64,000 nt of DNA from JAGVSZ01 sp963716855 (GTDB taxonomy: Bacteria > Pseudomonadota > Gammaproteobacteria > Burkholderiales > SG8-39), in the NCBI GenBank assembly GCA_963716855.1, contig CAVQUV010000029.1, positions 162,097 through 226,096 of the forward strand, read 5' to 3'. The notes under the pieces are model-generated. The model was not told the DNA's origin, searched no databases, and saw only the letters and a list, made by a program, of their open reading frames with translations. Every line of letters starts with the position of its first letter. Position 1 is the first letter of the stretch. The position numbers and the translations under genes were made by a program. Shown one piece after another: positions 39,461 to 47,748 of the stretch.

Positions 39461-40127
39461 ATGTCAACCGCCCCGAATCCCAAGCGCGAGGTCTTCCACA
39501 ACCTGGCCCGGATCGGCACCGCCCTGTCGAGCGCGGTCCGGCTGGAGTTCCTCGAGCTGCTCGCCCAGGGCGAGCGCAGCGTCGACCAGCTCGCGACCCT
39601 GACCGGCGCCTCGGTGGCGAACACCTCCCAGCACCTGCAGAAGCTGAAAGCCGGCCGGGCTGATCGTCGGGCGCAAGGAGGGCCAGTACGTGTACTACCG
39701 GCTCGCCGGCGACGAGATCGTCGAGCTGCTCGGCGCGCTCGGAAAAACGGGGGCGGCGTACCTCGCCGAGGTTGAGCGCACGGTGCGGCTGTACTTCGCG
39801 GCCAAGGACGACCTGGAACCCGTGCCGGCGCGCGAGCTGCTCGATCGCGCGAAGCGAGGCCTCGTGACGGTGCTCGACGTGCGCCCGCCCGAGGAGTTCG
39901 CGGCCGGCCACGTGCCCGGAGCGGTGAACATCCCGGTCCACGAGCTCGAGAGGCGCCTCGCCGAGCTGCCGAAGCGCAAGGAAGTGGTCGCCTACTGCCG
40001 CGGCCCGTACTGCCTGATGTCGTACGACGCGGTCGCCCTGCTGCGCAAGAAGGGGCTCAAGGCGCGCCGGCTCCAGGACGGGCTGCCCGAGTGGCGGCTG
40101 GCCGGGCTGCCGGTCCAGCAGGACTAG
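39461..40127 (+). CDS. ArsR-family regulator fused to a rhodanese domain, one +1 frameshift
   Basis: About 221 residues. N-terminal ArsR winged helix (RIGTALSSAVRLEFLELLAQ, QLATLTGASVANTSQHLQKLK), then after the corrected GLIVGRKEGQYVYYRLA a rhodanese domain from about residue 115 with the active-site loop CRGPYCLMS (Cys persulfide carrier) and DGLPEWRLAGLPV. A GG at 39653-39654 contains one base too many; length is 3n+1. ATG 39461 chosen for the GGAG at 39448. Predicted sulfur- or persulfide-responsive repressor acting on the palindrome just upstream. Confidence 0.85.
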
Positions 40128-40149
40128 CATCGCCCGGCAGGGCCGACCC

Positions 40150-40176
40150 TTGCCTTGCTTATCGTAAGCTAGGCAA
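40150..40176 (+). promoter_or_regulatory. MarR operator upstream of marR-emrAB
   Basis: A 27-bp near-perfect palindrome: 12-nt arms (40150-40161 and 40165-40176) match in 11 positions around TCG, with core GCTTA-TCG-TAAGC. It ends 14 nt before the marR ATG and overlaps the probable promoter. Typical size and placement for a MarR autoregulatory site. Confidence 0.7.
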
Positions 40177-40190
40177 CTATCCTGTGCGGC

Positions 40191-40658
40191 ATGTTCCGCG
40201 AGGACCTGTCGCGCAATTTCGGCTTCCTGCTCAACGACGTGGCGCGCCTCATGCGCACCGTGTACGACCGGCGCGTGAAGTCCCTCGGCTTGACGCGCTC
40301 GCAGTGGTGGGTCCTCAACCACCTCTTCCGCGGCGACGGGGTGACGCAGACCGAGCTCGCCGAAACCCTGGAGATCGAGAAGGCCACCCTCGGCCGCCTG
40401 CTCGACCGGCTCGAGGCGAAGGGCTGGGTGCGGCGCGAGGACGACGCCACCGACCGTCGCGCCTGGCGGGTGTACCTCACCGACGAGGTCGGGCCCGCGA
40501 TGCGCGAGCTGCGTGCGGTCGCGGCGGAGCTGCGCCGTGACGCGCTCGCCGGCTTGAGCGCGGCGGAGCGCGAGCGCTTCGTCGACACGCTGCTCGCGAT
40601 CAAGTCCAACCTTGCGAAGGTGCCGCCCGGCGACGGCACGCCGCGCCGCGGCCGCTGA
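40191..40658 (+). CDS. MarR family transcriptional regulator
   Basis: Winged-helix repressor, 155 residues: SQWWVLNHLFRGDGVTQTELAETLEIEKATLGRLLDRLEAKGWV is the DNA-binding core, followed by the wing (REDDATDRRAWRVYLTDE) and a helical dimerisation end. EmrR/SlyA-like. First gene of an operon with EmrA 2 nt downstream; expected to release the palindrome at 40150 when it binds a phenolic or lipophilic ligand. Confidence 0.92.
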   Translation: MFREDLSRNFGFLLNDVARLMRTVYDRRVKSLGLTRSQWWVLNHLFRGDGVTQTELAETLEIEKATLGRLLDRLEAKGWVRREDDATDRRAWRVYLTDEVGPAMRELRAVAAELRRDALAGLSAAERERFVDTLLAIKSNLAKVPPGDGTPRRGR

Positions 40659-40660
40659 CG

Positions 40661-41704
40661 ATGGCCCCGCGCCAGCGCCTGCGGGCGGTACTGCTGATCG
40701 GCGTGCCGATCGCCGCCGTCGCGATCGCACTCCATTTCTACGCGCGCGGCGGTCGCCACGTCGAGACCGACAACGCCTACGTGAAAGCGCACATCAACGT
40801 GGTGACCGCAGAGGTCGCCGGGCGCGTCGTCGAGGTGGCGGTCCGCGACAACCAGCCGGTCGCGGCGGGCCAGCTGCTCTTCCGCATCGACGCGGCGCCG
40901 TTCGACGTGGCGATCGCGCGCGCGGACGCGCAGATGGCGGTCGTGCGCACGGACCTCGACGCGCTGCGCGCCGAATACCGCGTCACCCTCGCCGAGGCCG
41001 TCGAGGCCGAGGAGCGCATCGGCTTCCTCACGCGCCAGCTCGAGCGCCAGCAGCGGCTCAAGGAGCGCGGCATGACCCGCGACGACGCCGTCGACGAGGC
41101 GCGCCACAACCTCGATGCGGCGCGGGCGCGGCGCGACGCGGTGCGGGAGCGCACCGCGCGCGTGCTCGCCAGCCTCGGTGGCGACCCCGCCCTACCGGCC
41201 AATCGCCATCCGCGCTTTCTCGAGGCCCAGGCCGCCCGCAGCGCAGCGCAGCTCGAGGTGGCGCACACGCGCGTGACCGCGCCCGCCGCGGGGGTCGTCA
41301 GCAACATGAAGCTGCAGGCGGGCGAGTTCGTCGCGCGCGGCGTGCCGGTGTTCACCGTGATCGAGACCGGCGACACTTGGGTCGAGGCGAACTTCAAGGA
41401 GACGCAGCTCGCCGGCGTGCGCGTCGGCCAGCCCGCGCGCATCGTGGCCGACGCCTACCCCGGGGTCGAGTGGCGCGCGCGCGTGAGCACGATCGCCCCG
41501 GCGACGGGCGCCGAGTTCGCGGTGCTGCCGCCGCAGAACGCCACCGGCAACTGGGTGAAGATCGTGCAGCGCGTGCCCGTGCTCCTGGCGATCGAGCAGA
41601 CCGCCGAACAGCCGCCGCTGCGCGTCGGCATGACCGTCAACGTCAGCGTCGACATCGGTCGCGCCCGCGGCCTGCCCGATTTCCTGAGCTGGCTCGCACC
41701 CTGA
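40661..41704 (+). CDS. emrA: EmrA-like membrane fusion protein
   Basis: HlyD-family periplasmic adaptor, 347 residues: one N-terminal membrane anchor (AVLLIGVPIAAVAIALHFYA), lipoyl halves VETDNAYVKAHINVVTAEVAGRV and HTRVTAPAAGVVSNMKLQAGEFV, a coiled-coil hairpin (residues 90-170) and the beta-barrel ending TAEQPPLRVGMTVNVSVDI. Bridges EmrB to an outer-membrane channel not encoded here. ATG 2 nt after marR. Confidence 0.92.
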   Translation: MAPRQRLRAVLLIGVPIAAVAIALHFYARGGRHVETDNAYVKAHINVVTAEVAGRVVEVAVRDNQPVAAGQLLFRIDAAPFDVAIARADAQMAVVRTDLDALRAEYRVTLAEAVEAEERIGFLTRQLERQQRLKERGMTRDDAVDEARHNLDAARARRDAVRERTARVLASLGGDPALPANRHPRFLEAQAARSAAQLEVAHTRVTAPAAGVVSNMKLQAGEFVARGVPVFTVIETGDTWVEANFKETQLAGVRVGQPARIVADAYPGVEWRARVSTIAPATGAEFAVLPPQNATGNWVKIVQRVPVLLAIEQTAEQPPLRVGMTVNVSVDIGRARGLPDFLSWLAP

Positions 41705-41715
41705 CGGGCGGCCCG

Positions 41716-43236
41716 GTGAGCGCCCAGGCGATTTCCCTGGCCGAGGACACCGGCGCCGGCGCGCCGCTGCGGCGTGCGCTCGTGCTGGGGACGTGCACCG
41801 CGGTGACGTTCCTGTACGCGATGACGGTCACCATCGCCAACGTGTCGCTGCCGCAGATGCAGGGGGCGTTCTCGGCGACGCAGGACCAGATCGCCTGGGT
41901 GGTGACCGCGAATCTCGTCGCCACCGCGATCGCGACGCCGCTTTCGGGCTGGCTCGTCGCGCGGTTCGGGCGGCGGAAGCTGTGCAACGCCTGCGTCATC
42001 GGCTTCGGCGCGGCCTCCCTCGCGTGCGGGTTCGCCGAATCGCTCGAGCAGCTCGTGCTCTTCCGGGTCCTGCAGGGCGCGATCGGCGCGCCGCTCGTGC
42101 CGGCGTCGCAGGCGATCGTCCTCGACACCTATCCGCGGCGCCAGCACGGCGCGGTGATCGCAATTTACGGGATGGGCTCGGTGCTCGGCCCGATCATGGG
42201 ACCGATGGTGGGCGGCTACCTGAGCGAGGCCTACGACTGGCGCTGGGTGTTCTACATGATCACGCCGTTCAGCGTCCTGGCGCTGCTCGGCACCTGGCTC
42301 TTCATCGCCGACCGCGAGTCGCCCGCGCGAGTGCGACTCGACTGGCTGGGCTTCCTGCTCCTCTCGGCGATGCTCGCGACGCTCCAGCTCATGCTGGACC
42401 GCGGCGAACGCGCCGACTGGTTCGACTCGGGGGAGATCGTGACCTACGCCGCGCTGGCGGCGGTCGCCCTCTATGCCTTCGTCGTGCACAGCGTGACCGC
42501 GGAGCGGCCGTTCCTCCAGCCGGCGCTGCTGCGCGACCGCAACTTCACCATCGGCCTCGTGCTCATCTTCGTGTTCGGCATGCTCAACTTCACGCCGATG
42601 ACGCTGCTGCCGCCGCTCCTGCAGGGCGTCAGCGGCTATCCGGACTCGGTGATCGGGTTCGTGCTCGGTGCACGCGGCCTGGGGACGCTGGTGGCGTTCT
42701 TCATAATGATCTTCGCGAGCCGGTTCGACCCGCGCGCGATGATCGCGCTCGGTCTGTGCCTGCAGGCGTTGGCCGGCTGGCAGCTCGCGCATCTGGACAT
42801 GAACCCGAGCGCCGAGGGCGTGTTCTGGCCGATGGCGCTGCAGGGCTTCGGCGTCGGCGTCCTGTGGGTGCCGATCACGATGGTGAGCTTCTCGACGCTC
42901 AAGCAGGCGTCGGTGGCGGAGGCGTCCGCGATCTACAACATGGTGCGCAACGTCGGCTCGAGCATCCACATCTCGCTCAGCATCACGCTCGCGGTGCGGA
43001 TGACGCGGACGAACTACGCGGAGCTCGCGCCCGCGGTGTCGCCCTACAACGAGGCCCTCTCGATGCCCTGGGTCGCCGGGGGATGGAGCGCGAGCACGCC
43101 GGAAGGTCTCGCCGCCCTCGGGCGCGAGGTCGCGCGCCAGGCGGCGATGATCGGCTACATCGACGCGTTCGTGTTCTTCATCGCCACCGCGCTCGTCGTG
43201 CTGCCGCTCGTGCTGCTGGTGCGCTGGAAACGGTAA
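41716..43236 (+). CDS. emrB: EmrB-like MFS multidrug exporter (DHA2 family)
   Basis: Fourteen-helix drug:proton antiporter, 506 residues. NVSLPQMQGAFSATQDQIAWVVTANLVATAI, GWLVARFGRRKLC (motif A), RVLQGAIGAPLVPASQAIVLDTYP and GWRWVFYMITPF-type segment (DWRWVFYMITPF) are DHA2 hallmarks. Start GTG 41716, 11 nt after emrA. With EmrA it exports hydrophobic toxicants; MarR control predicted. Confidence 0.92.
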   Translation: MSAQAISLAEDTGAGAPLRRALVLGTCTAVTFLYAMTVTIANVSLPQMQGAFSATQDQIAWVVTANLVATAIATPLSGWLVARFGRRKLCNACVIGFGAASLACGFAESLEQLVLFRVLQGAIGAPLVPASQAIVLDTYPRRQHGAVIAIYGMGSVLGPIMGPMVGGYLSEAYDWRWVFYMITPFSVLALLGTWLFIADRESPARVRLDWLGFLLLSAMLATLQLMLDRGERADWFDSGEIVTYAALAAVALYAFVVHSVTAERPFLQPALLRDRNFTIGLVLIFVFGMLNFTPMTLLPPLLQGVSGYPDSVIGFVLGARGLGTLVAFFIMIFASRFDPRAMIALGLCLQALAGWQLAHLDMNPSAEGVFWPMALQGFGVGVLWVPITMVSFSTLKQASVAEASAIYNMVRNVGSSIHISLSITLAVRMTRTNYAELAPAVSPYNEALSMPWVAGGWSASTPEGLAALGREVARQAAMIGYIDAFVFFIATALVVLPLVLLVRWKR

Positions 43237-43297
43237 GCAGGAAGCCCGTTCGTTGCTGCAAGGCTTATCAGCGGTGCGGTGCCGGATCCCACCTCGT

Positions 43298-44314
43298 TCA
43301 ACGGGAAACATCTCCGGGGCCCTCCAGCGTCGCGAGCAGGGCCAGTGTCATCGCCGCGATACGGCGGTCGAGGTCGGGCGTGCGGAAGAAGTGGTCGAAG
43401 CCGAGCTCCGCCACGGTGATCCCCTGCGGCACGATGGCATCGGAGAGCAGTGTCAGGCCGTCGTTCGGGCCGTGCTCGGTGAGGATCGCGTAGTTGCCGC
43501 GGGTCCAGTCGGTGAGGTCGCGCTCACGCGGCACGGCGAGGTAGTTGACGACGAGCACATGCGCAGGCAGCTGCGATGCGGCGATCCGGGCGCGGCTCGC
43601 CGCGGTCGCCATCGACGGGATCGCGCGCGTATGGTGGCCGCGGAAGGCGAAGCCGATGGCTGCGAGCCAGCTGCGCGGCCAGGCGTCCCAGTAGTCCGCG
43701 ATCGCAGTGCCGTGGAGAAGCCCCCCGATGTTGACCCACGCCGCCACGTGCGCGGCGCCGTCCGCCCGCCGGAGCCGATCGAGCGCGAGGTGCGTTTCGG
43801 GGCCGCCCTTGCTCGTGCTGACCAGGATGAGGCGTCGCCCGTCCGGCGCCAGGCGCTCGATCTCGGCTGCGAGCGTCACGGCGTTCGCTTCCACCGTGTC
43901 GTTTTCTTCGATCGGCACGAGTCGCGTCTCGAATCCCCGGCTTTCGAGCACCCGGTGCACCCGCGCGAGGTCCGCGCCAGTCGCCGGATCGGTGCGGTAG
44001 CGCCACCCCGGCACGAGCAGGAACAGCTCGTGCGAGGACTCTCGCACCGGCCATAACGGGTCAGCGAGCGCACGCTCGTACCGCACGCGGAACTCGCGGT
44101 TGCGCGGCACCGCGTCGATGATCCGGGCGAACAGTTCGGCCGCCTGGTCGAGGCTGGTCGCACGCGCGTGCGCCGCGAGCGACTCGCGCATGGCCGCGGC
44201 GTCGCCGCGCTCGAGCGCCTGGGCAAAGGCGAGCCCCGGCGGTACGTCGGCCGCGAACGGCGTCGGCGCGGCCGCCAAGCCGAACAGCAGGAGGAAGAGC
44301 GGGCGCCGGATCAC
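43298..44314 (-). CDS. Secreted alpha/beta-hydrolase-like protein, unknown substrate
   Basis: A 338-residue protein starting at GTG 44314 with a signal-like stretch (RRPLFLLLFGLAAAPTPFAADV), then a helical region and an alpha/beta-hydrolase core from about residue 95: FLLVPGWRYR (oxyanion side), nucleophile-elbow-like LILVSTSKGG and a late His in LGFDHFF. The elbow STSKGG deviates from a strict GxSxG. Family not recognised beyond the fold. Stands alone, convergent with emrB. Confidence 0.6.
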   Translation of the reverse strand: MIRRPLFLLLFGLAAAPTPFAADVPPGLAFAQALERGDAAAMRESLAAHARATSLDQAAELFARIIDAVPRNREFRVRYERALADPLWPVRESSHELFLLVPGWRYRTDPATGADLARVHRVLESRGFETRLVPIEENDTVEANAVTLAAEIERLAPDGRRLILVSTSKGGPETHLALDRLRRADGAAHVAAWVNIGGLLHGTAIADYWDAWPRSWLAAIGFAFRGHHTRAIPSMATAASRARIAASQLPAHVLVVNYLAVPRERDLTDWTRGNYAILTEHGPNDGLTLLSDAIVPQGITVAELGFDHFFRTPDLDRRIAAMTLALLATLEGPGDVSR

Positions 44315-44325
44315 CGGATCGCACG

Positions 44326-44526
44326 CTAGCCCGGTTGACTTTGGTCTTCGCTCCAGGGAAACGATGCCCCGGTCGGCGTTTCCGGTACCCGCGGCGTGAC
44401 GCTCGCCCTCGCCGGTCTCTGCCTGGTGGACGCCGCCTTCCCGGTCCTCCCCGACGCTGCGGCCGGCGCGCCCTCGGCCCGCAGCGCGTCGAGGATCGGG
44501 CACTCGCCCATGCACCCCCGCCGCAT
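44326..44526 (-). pseudogene. Possible MerR-type regulator C-terminal remnant
   Basis: A 66-residue frame beginning 3 nt after the cation-exporter stop. Its start MRRGCMGECPILDALRAEG resembles the metal-binding C-terminal end of Cd/Pb/Zn-responsive MerR regulators (Cys followed by CPILDxL), while the remainder is low-complexity. No helix-turn-helix is present. It may be a relic of a regulator that controlled the adjacent exporter, or chance. Confidence 0.25.
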
Positions 44527-44528
44527 CG

Positions 44529-45431
44529 TCAGTCCAAGCACTCTGCGGATTCGATCTGCACGGTCGAGTGCGCGATACCGAAGCGTTCCTTCAGGCGCGA
44601 CTTGATCGCGGCGAGCGCGACGCCGTGGTTGGTCGCCGGCGCAAGCCGCACGTGCAGCGTCACAATCGGGCGCTCGGAGGTCAGCATCCACGCATGGACG
44701 TGATGCACGTCGAGCACGCCGGGAACCGCCGCGCGCAGGTCGTTCTTGAGCGCCGCGTCGTCGAAGCCCTCCGGCGCGCCTTCCATGAGCACGTGGCCCG
44801 CGCGCCGCGTGACGTCCCACGCGCCGCGCAGGATCAGCAGGCTGACGAGCACCGAGAGGAGCGGGTCGATCGGCGTCCACCCGTTCGCGAGGATCACGAT
44901 CGCGGCGACGATCGCGCCCACCGAGCCGAACAGATCGCCCAGCACGTGCATCAGCGCGGCGTTGACGTTCAGGTTGCGCCGGTCGCCCGCGCGCAGCACG
45001 AGGAACGCGACGACGTTCACCGCCAGTCCGGCGACGGCGATCGCGAGCATCGGGCCGGCGAGCACCGGCGCGGGGGCGCGCAGCCGTCCGACCGCTTCCA
45101 CGAGGATCCACCCGGCGATCGCGAACAGCACGAGGCCGTTCACGAACGCGGCGAGGATCTGGAAGCGGTGATAGCCGTAGCTGCGCTTGTCGTCGTGCGG
45201 CCGGCGGGCAATGCGGAACGCCATCCACGCCAGCGCGAGCGCGGCCGCATCGGAGAGCATGTGGCCCGCGTCGGCGATCAGCGCGAGGGAGCCGGCGAGC
45301 CAGCCGCCGACCGCCTCGACCACCATGAACCCGGCCGTGAGCAGCAGCACCCAGAAGACGCGCCGCTCGCCGTCGCGGCCGGAGGGCGCGTGATGCGCAT
45401 GCGCGTGGTCGTGATGGGCGTGGTCGTGCAA
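44529..45431 (-). CDS. Cation diffusion facilitator (ZitB/CzcD-type) metal exporter
   Basis: Six-helix Zn2+/Cd2+/Co2+:H+ antiporter, about 300 residues. His-rich N-terminus (HDHAHHDHAHAHH), site-A motifs ALIADAGHMLSD and VNAALMHVLGDLFGS (HxxxD pairs), and the cytoplasmic domain with VLDVHHVHAWMLTSERPIVTLHV. TTG 45431 chosen because it starts exactly at the family's His-rich tail; the in-frame ATG at 45533 would overlap the divergent antiporter start. Confidence 0.85.
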   Translation of the reverse strand: MHDHAHHDHAHAHHAPSGRDGERRVFWVLLLTAGFMVVEAVGGWLAGSLALIADAGHMLSDAAALALAWMAFRIARRPHDDKRSYGYHRFQILAAFVNGLVLFAIAGWILVEAVGRLRAPAPVLAGPMLAIAVAGLAVNVVAFLVLRAGDRRNLNVNAALMHVLGDLFGSVGAIVAAIVILANGWTPIDPLLSVLVSLLILRGAWDVTRRAGHVLMEGAPEGFDDAALKNDLRAAVPGVLDVHHVHAWMLTSERPIVTLHVRLAPATNHGVALAAIKSRLKERFGIAHSTVQIESAECLD

Positions 45432-45531
45432 GAGGCGATCCCCTACGCGGGGCAGGATGCCCGACCGGGACTCGCCGCGCAACCGGGGGGCGTGAACTCG
45501 TGCCGCCGGAACATGCAACCATCGGGGCCGC

Positions 45532-47268
45532 ATGGAATCGCTGAACCACGTCCTGCTCGTCGGCGCGCTGATCCTGCTCGTGGCCCTGCTGCTCGGCGCG
45601 GCCTCGTCGCGCGTCGGTCTGCCCTTCCTGCTCGTGTTCCTGGTCGTCGGGATGATCGCCGGCGAAGACGGGCCGGGCGGGATCGCGTTCAACGACTATC
45701 GCCTGAGCTTCCTCGTCGGCAACCTCGCGCTGGCGGTGATCCTCCTCGACGGCGGTCTGCGCACGCGCTTCGCGATCTTCCGGGTGGGACTGCGCCCCGC
45801 CCTCGTCCTCGCCACGCTGGGCGTCGTGCTGACCGCCGCGCTCGTCGCCGCCTGCGCGGCGTGGCTGTTCGAGCTCGACTGGCGGCTCGCCGCGCTGCTC
45901 GGCGCGATCGTCGGCTCGACCGACGCCGCGGCGGTGTTCGCACTGCTGAAGACCGCGGGCGTGCGCCTCAGCGACCGCATCGCCGCGACGCTCGAGATCG
46001 AGTCGGGGGCGAACGACCCGATGGCGGTGTTCCTCACCGTCGGCCTGATCGGCATCGTCCTCGCGCCGGCCGAAGAGCCGCTCATGCAGCTCGCCGTCGA
46101 CCTCGCCAAGCAGGCCGGCATCGGCACTGGAGCGGGCCTCGCGATCGGCTACGTGGCCGGGCGTTTCCTGCCGCGGACCCGCCTCGGCCCCGGCCTCGAT
46201 GCGCTGCTCGTGTGCGCGATCGGCGTGTCGGTGTTCGCGCTCACGAACGCCATCGGCGGAAGCGGTTTTCTGGCCGTCTATCTGACGGGCGTGATGATCG
46301 CGAACGCCGCCGTCCGCACGAGCGACGACGTGCTGCGCGCGATGGACGGGATGGCGTGGCTCGCGCAGTCGAGCATGTTCCTCCTGCTCGGCCTGCTCGT
46401 GACGCCGCACGAGATCACGCCATTGCTCGTTCCGGCGCTCGGCGTCGCCGCGTTCCTGATGCTCGTCGCGCGGCCGGCGGCGGTGTGGGCCTGCCTCACG
46501 CCGTTCCGTTTCCCCGCCGGGGAGGTCTGGTACATCGGGTGGATGGGGCTGCGCGGCGCGGTGCCGATCGTGCTAGCGATCTTTCCGCTGCTCGCCGGCG
46601 TGCCCGGCGCGGCGCTGCTGTTCAACGTCGCGTTCGTAGTGGTGCTCGTCTCGCTGCTCGCCCAGGGGACGACCGTCGGCTTCGCAGCGCGCGCGCTGGG
46701 CGTCGCGCTGCCGCGACGCGGGGCGCCACTGGCTCGCGTTCAGCTCGCCGGCGGGAGCGGTCGTCACGAGCTCATGGAGTTCGACGTGGAGGCCGATTCG
46801 CCGGTGTGCGGGGCGCCGCTCGGGCTGATCGACCTGCCGCCCGGCGCGCGCGCCGTATCGGTGATGCGCGCGGGGCAGCCGCTCGCACCGGAGGACGCCG
46901 GCCCACTCGCGGGCGGCGACGTGGTCGCGATCCTCGCGTCGGAGCCGGTGATCGGACGGCTGGAGGAGATGTTCCTCGCCGATGCGGCGGCGGCGACCGA
47001 GAAGCGCCATCGTTCGTTCGGCGAGTTCTTCATCGACGCGGACGCGCCGGCTGCCGAAGTGCTCGCGCTCTACGGCGTGACGCCGCCGGCGTATTTCAAC
47101 CTCGACGGCACGCTCGGCGAGCTGGTTCGCTCGCGTCTGCTGCGCCAACCGGTCGAGGGCGATGCGGTCGCGCTGGCCGGAATCGTCCTGACCGTCGCCG
47201 AGATGGACGGCCCGCGCATCAGCCGGGTCGCCCTCAGGCTGCGGCGACCCGACCGCGGCCGAATGTAG
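45532..47268 (+). CDS. nhaP2: Potassium/proton antiporter NhaP2 (CvrA)
   Basis: CPA1 antiporter, 578 residues, exactly the E. coli NhaP2 length. Twelve or so helices with LDGGLRTRF, GAIVGSTDAAAVFALL and LEIESGANDPMAVFLT (the ND motif of CPA1), then a cytoplasmic RCK_C/TrkA-C domain (ELMEFDVEADSPVCGAPLGLIDLPPG) and a CorC/HlyC-like C-terminus. Regulates K+ or Na+ and volume. Divergent from the CDF exporter with about 100 nt between them. Confidence 0.92.
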   Translation: MESLNHVLLVGALILLVALLLGAASSRVGLPFLLVFLVVGMIAGEDGPGGIAFNDYRLSFLVGNLALAVILLDGGLRTRFAIFRVGLRPALVLATLGVVLTAALVAACAAWLFELDWRLAALLGAIVGSTDAAAVFALLKTAGVRLSDRIAATLEIESGANDPMAVFLTVGLIGIVLAPAEEPLMQLAVDLAKQAGIGTGAGLAIGYVAGRFLPRTRLGPGLDALLVCAIGVSVFALTNAIGGSGFLAVYLTGVMIANAAVRTSDDVLRAMDGMAWLAQSSMFLLLGLLVTPHEITPLLVPALGVAAFLMLVARPAAVWACLTPFRFPAGEVWYIGWMGLRGAVPIVLAIFPLLAGVPGAALLFNVAFVVVLVSLLAQGTTVGFAARALGVALPRRGAPLARVQLAGGSGRHELMEFDVEADSPVCGAPLGLIDLPPGARAVSVMRAGQPLAPEDAGPLAGGDVVAILASEPVIGRLEEMFLADAAAATEKRHRSFGEFFIDADAPAAEVLALYGVTPPAYFNLDGTLGELVRSRLLRQPVEGDAVALAGIVLTVAEMDGPRISRVALRLRRPDRGRM

Positions 47269-47291
47269 GCCGCTGCGACCGCACGCCGCGC

Positions 47292-47621
47292 CTAGAAGAA
47301 GAGCCGGAACCCGATGTTCACGCTGTTCGCCTGCGGGTACGGATAGGGATACGGCGCGGGCACGGCGATGACCGGCGCCGGGACCGGCACGTAGACCGGT
47401 CGCGCGACGATGCGGGGCGCGGGGTAGTACGCGTATGGCCCGACGTACGCCGGCCCGTAACCGTGCTTGTAGTGGCCGTTCTTCCAGCCGTTGCCCGGGT
47501 GGGACGCGTAGGGCTGAGAACCCCACCCGCCGTAGCCCGGGCCGTTGTCGTGCGCGAAGGCGGCGAGCGGCGCGGCCAGGAGAAGCGTCGCTGCAGCGGC
47601 GGTGGTGATCAGCTTTTTCAT
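47292..47621 (-). CDS. Small secreted Pro/Tyr/Gly-rich protein
   Basis: 109 residues: Sec signal MKKLITTAAAATLLLAAPLAAFA, then a Gly/Tyr/Pro-rich mature region (GPGYGGWGSQPYASHPGNGW, PVYVPVPAPVIAVPAPYPYP) ending NSVNIGFRLFF, whose last aromatic residue resembles an outer-membrane beta-signal. AAAGGAG before ATG 47621. Such short proteins occur widely in Betaproteobacteria without known role. Confidence 0.75.
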   Translation of the reverse strand: MKKLITTAAAATLLLAAPLAAFAHDNGPGYGGWGSQPYASHPGNGWKNGHYKHGYGPAYVGPYAYYPAPRIVARPVYVPVPAPVIAVPAPYPYPYPQANSVNIGFRLFF

Positions 47622-47748
47622 CGCGGTCTCCTTTGGTGAGGTGCGATGGCAGCACCTTAAGGCCGCGGTGTAAGCAGACTATTACGCCGCGCGGTCGCGA
47701 TGTAAGCGCTTGTTTCGGCGCGCGGAAAGTGTCGCCTAGCGGCGACAC

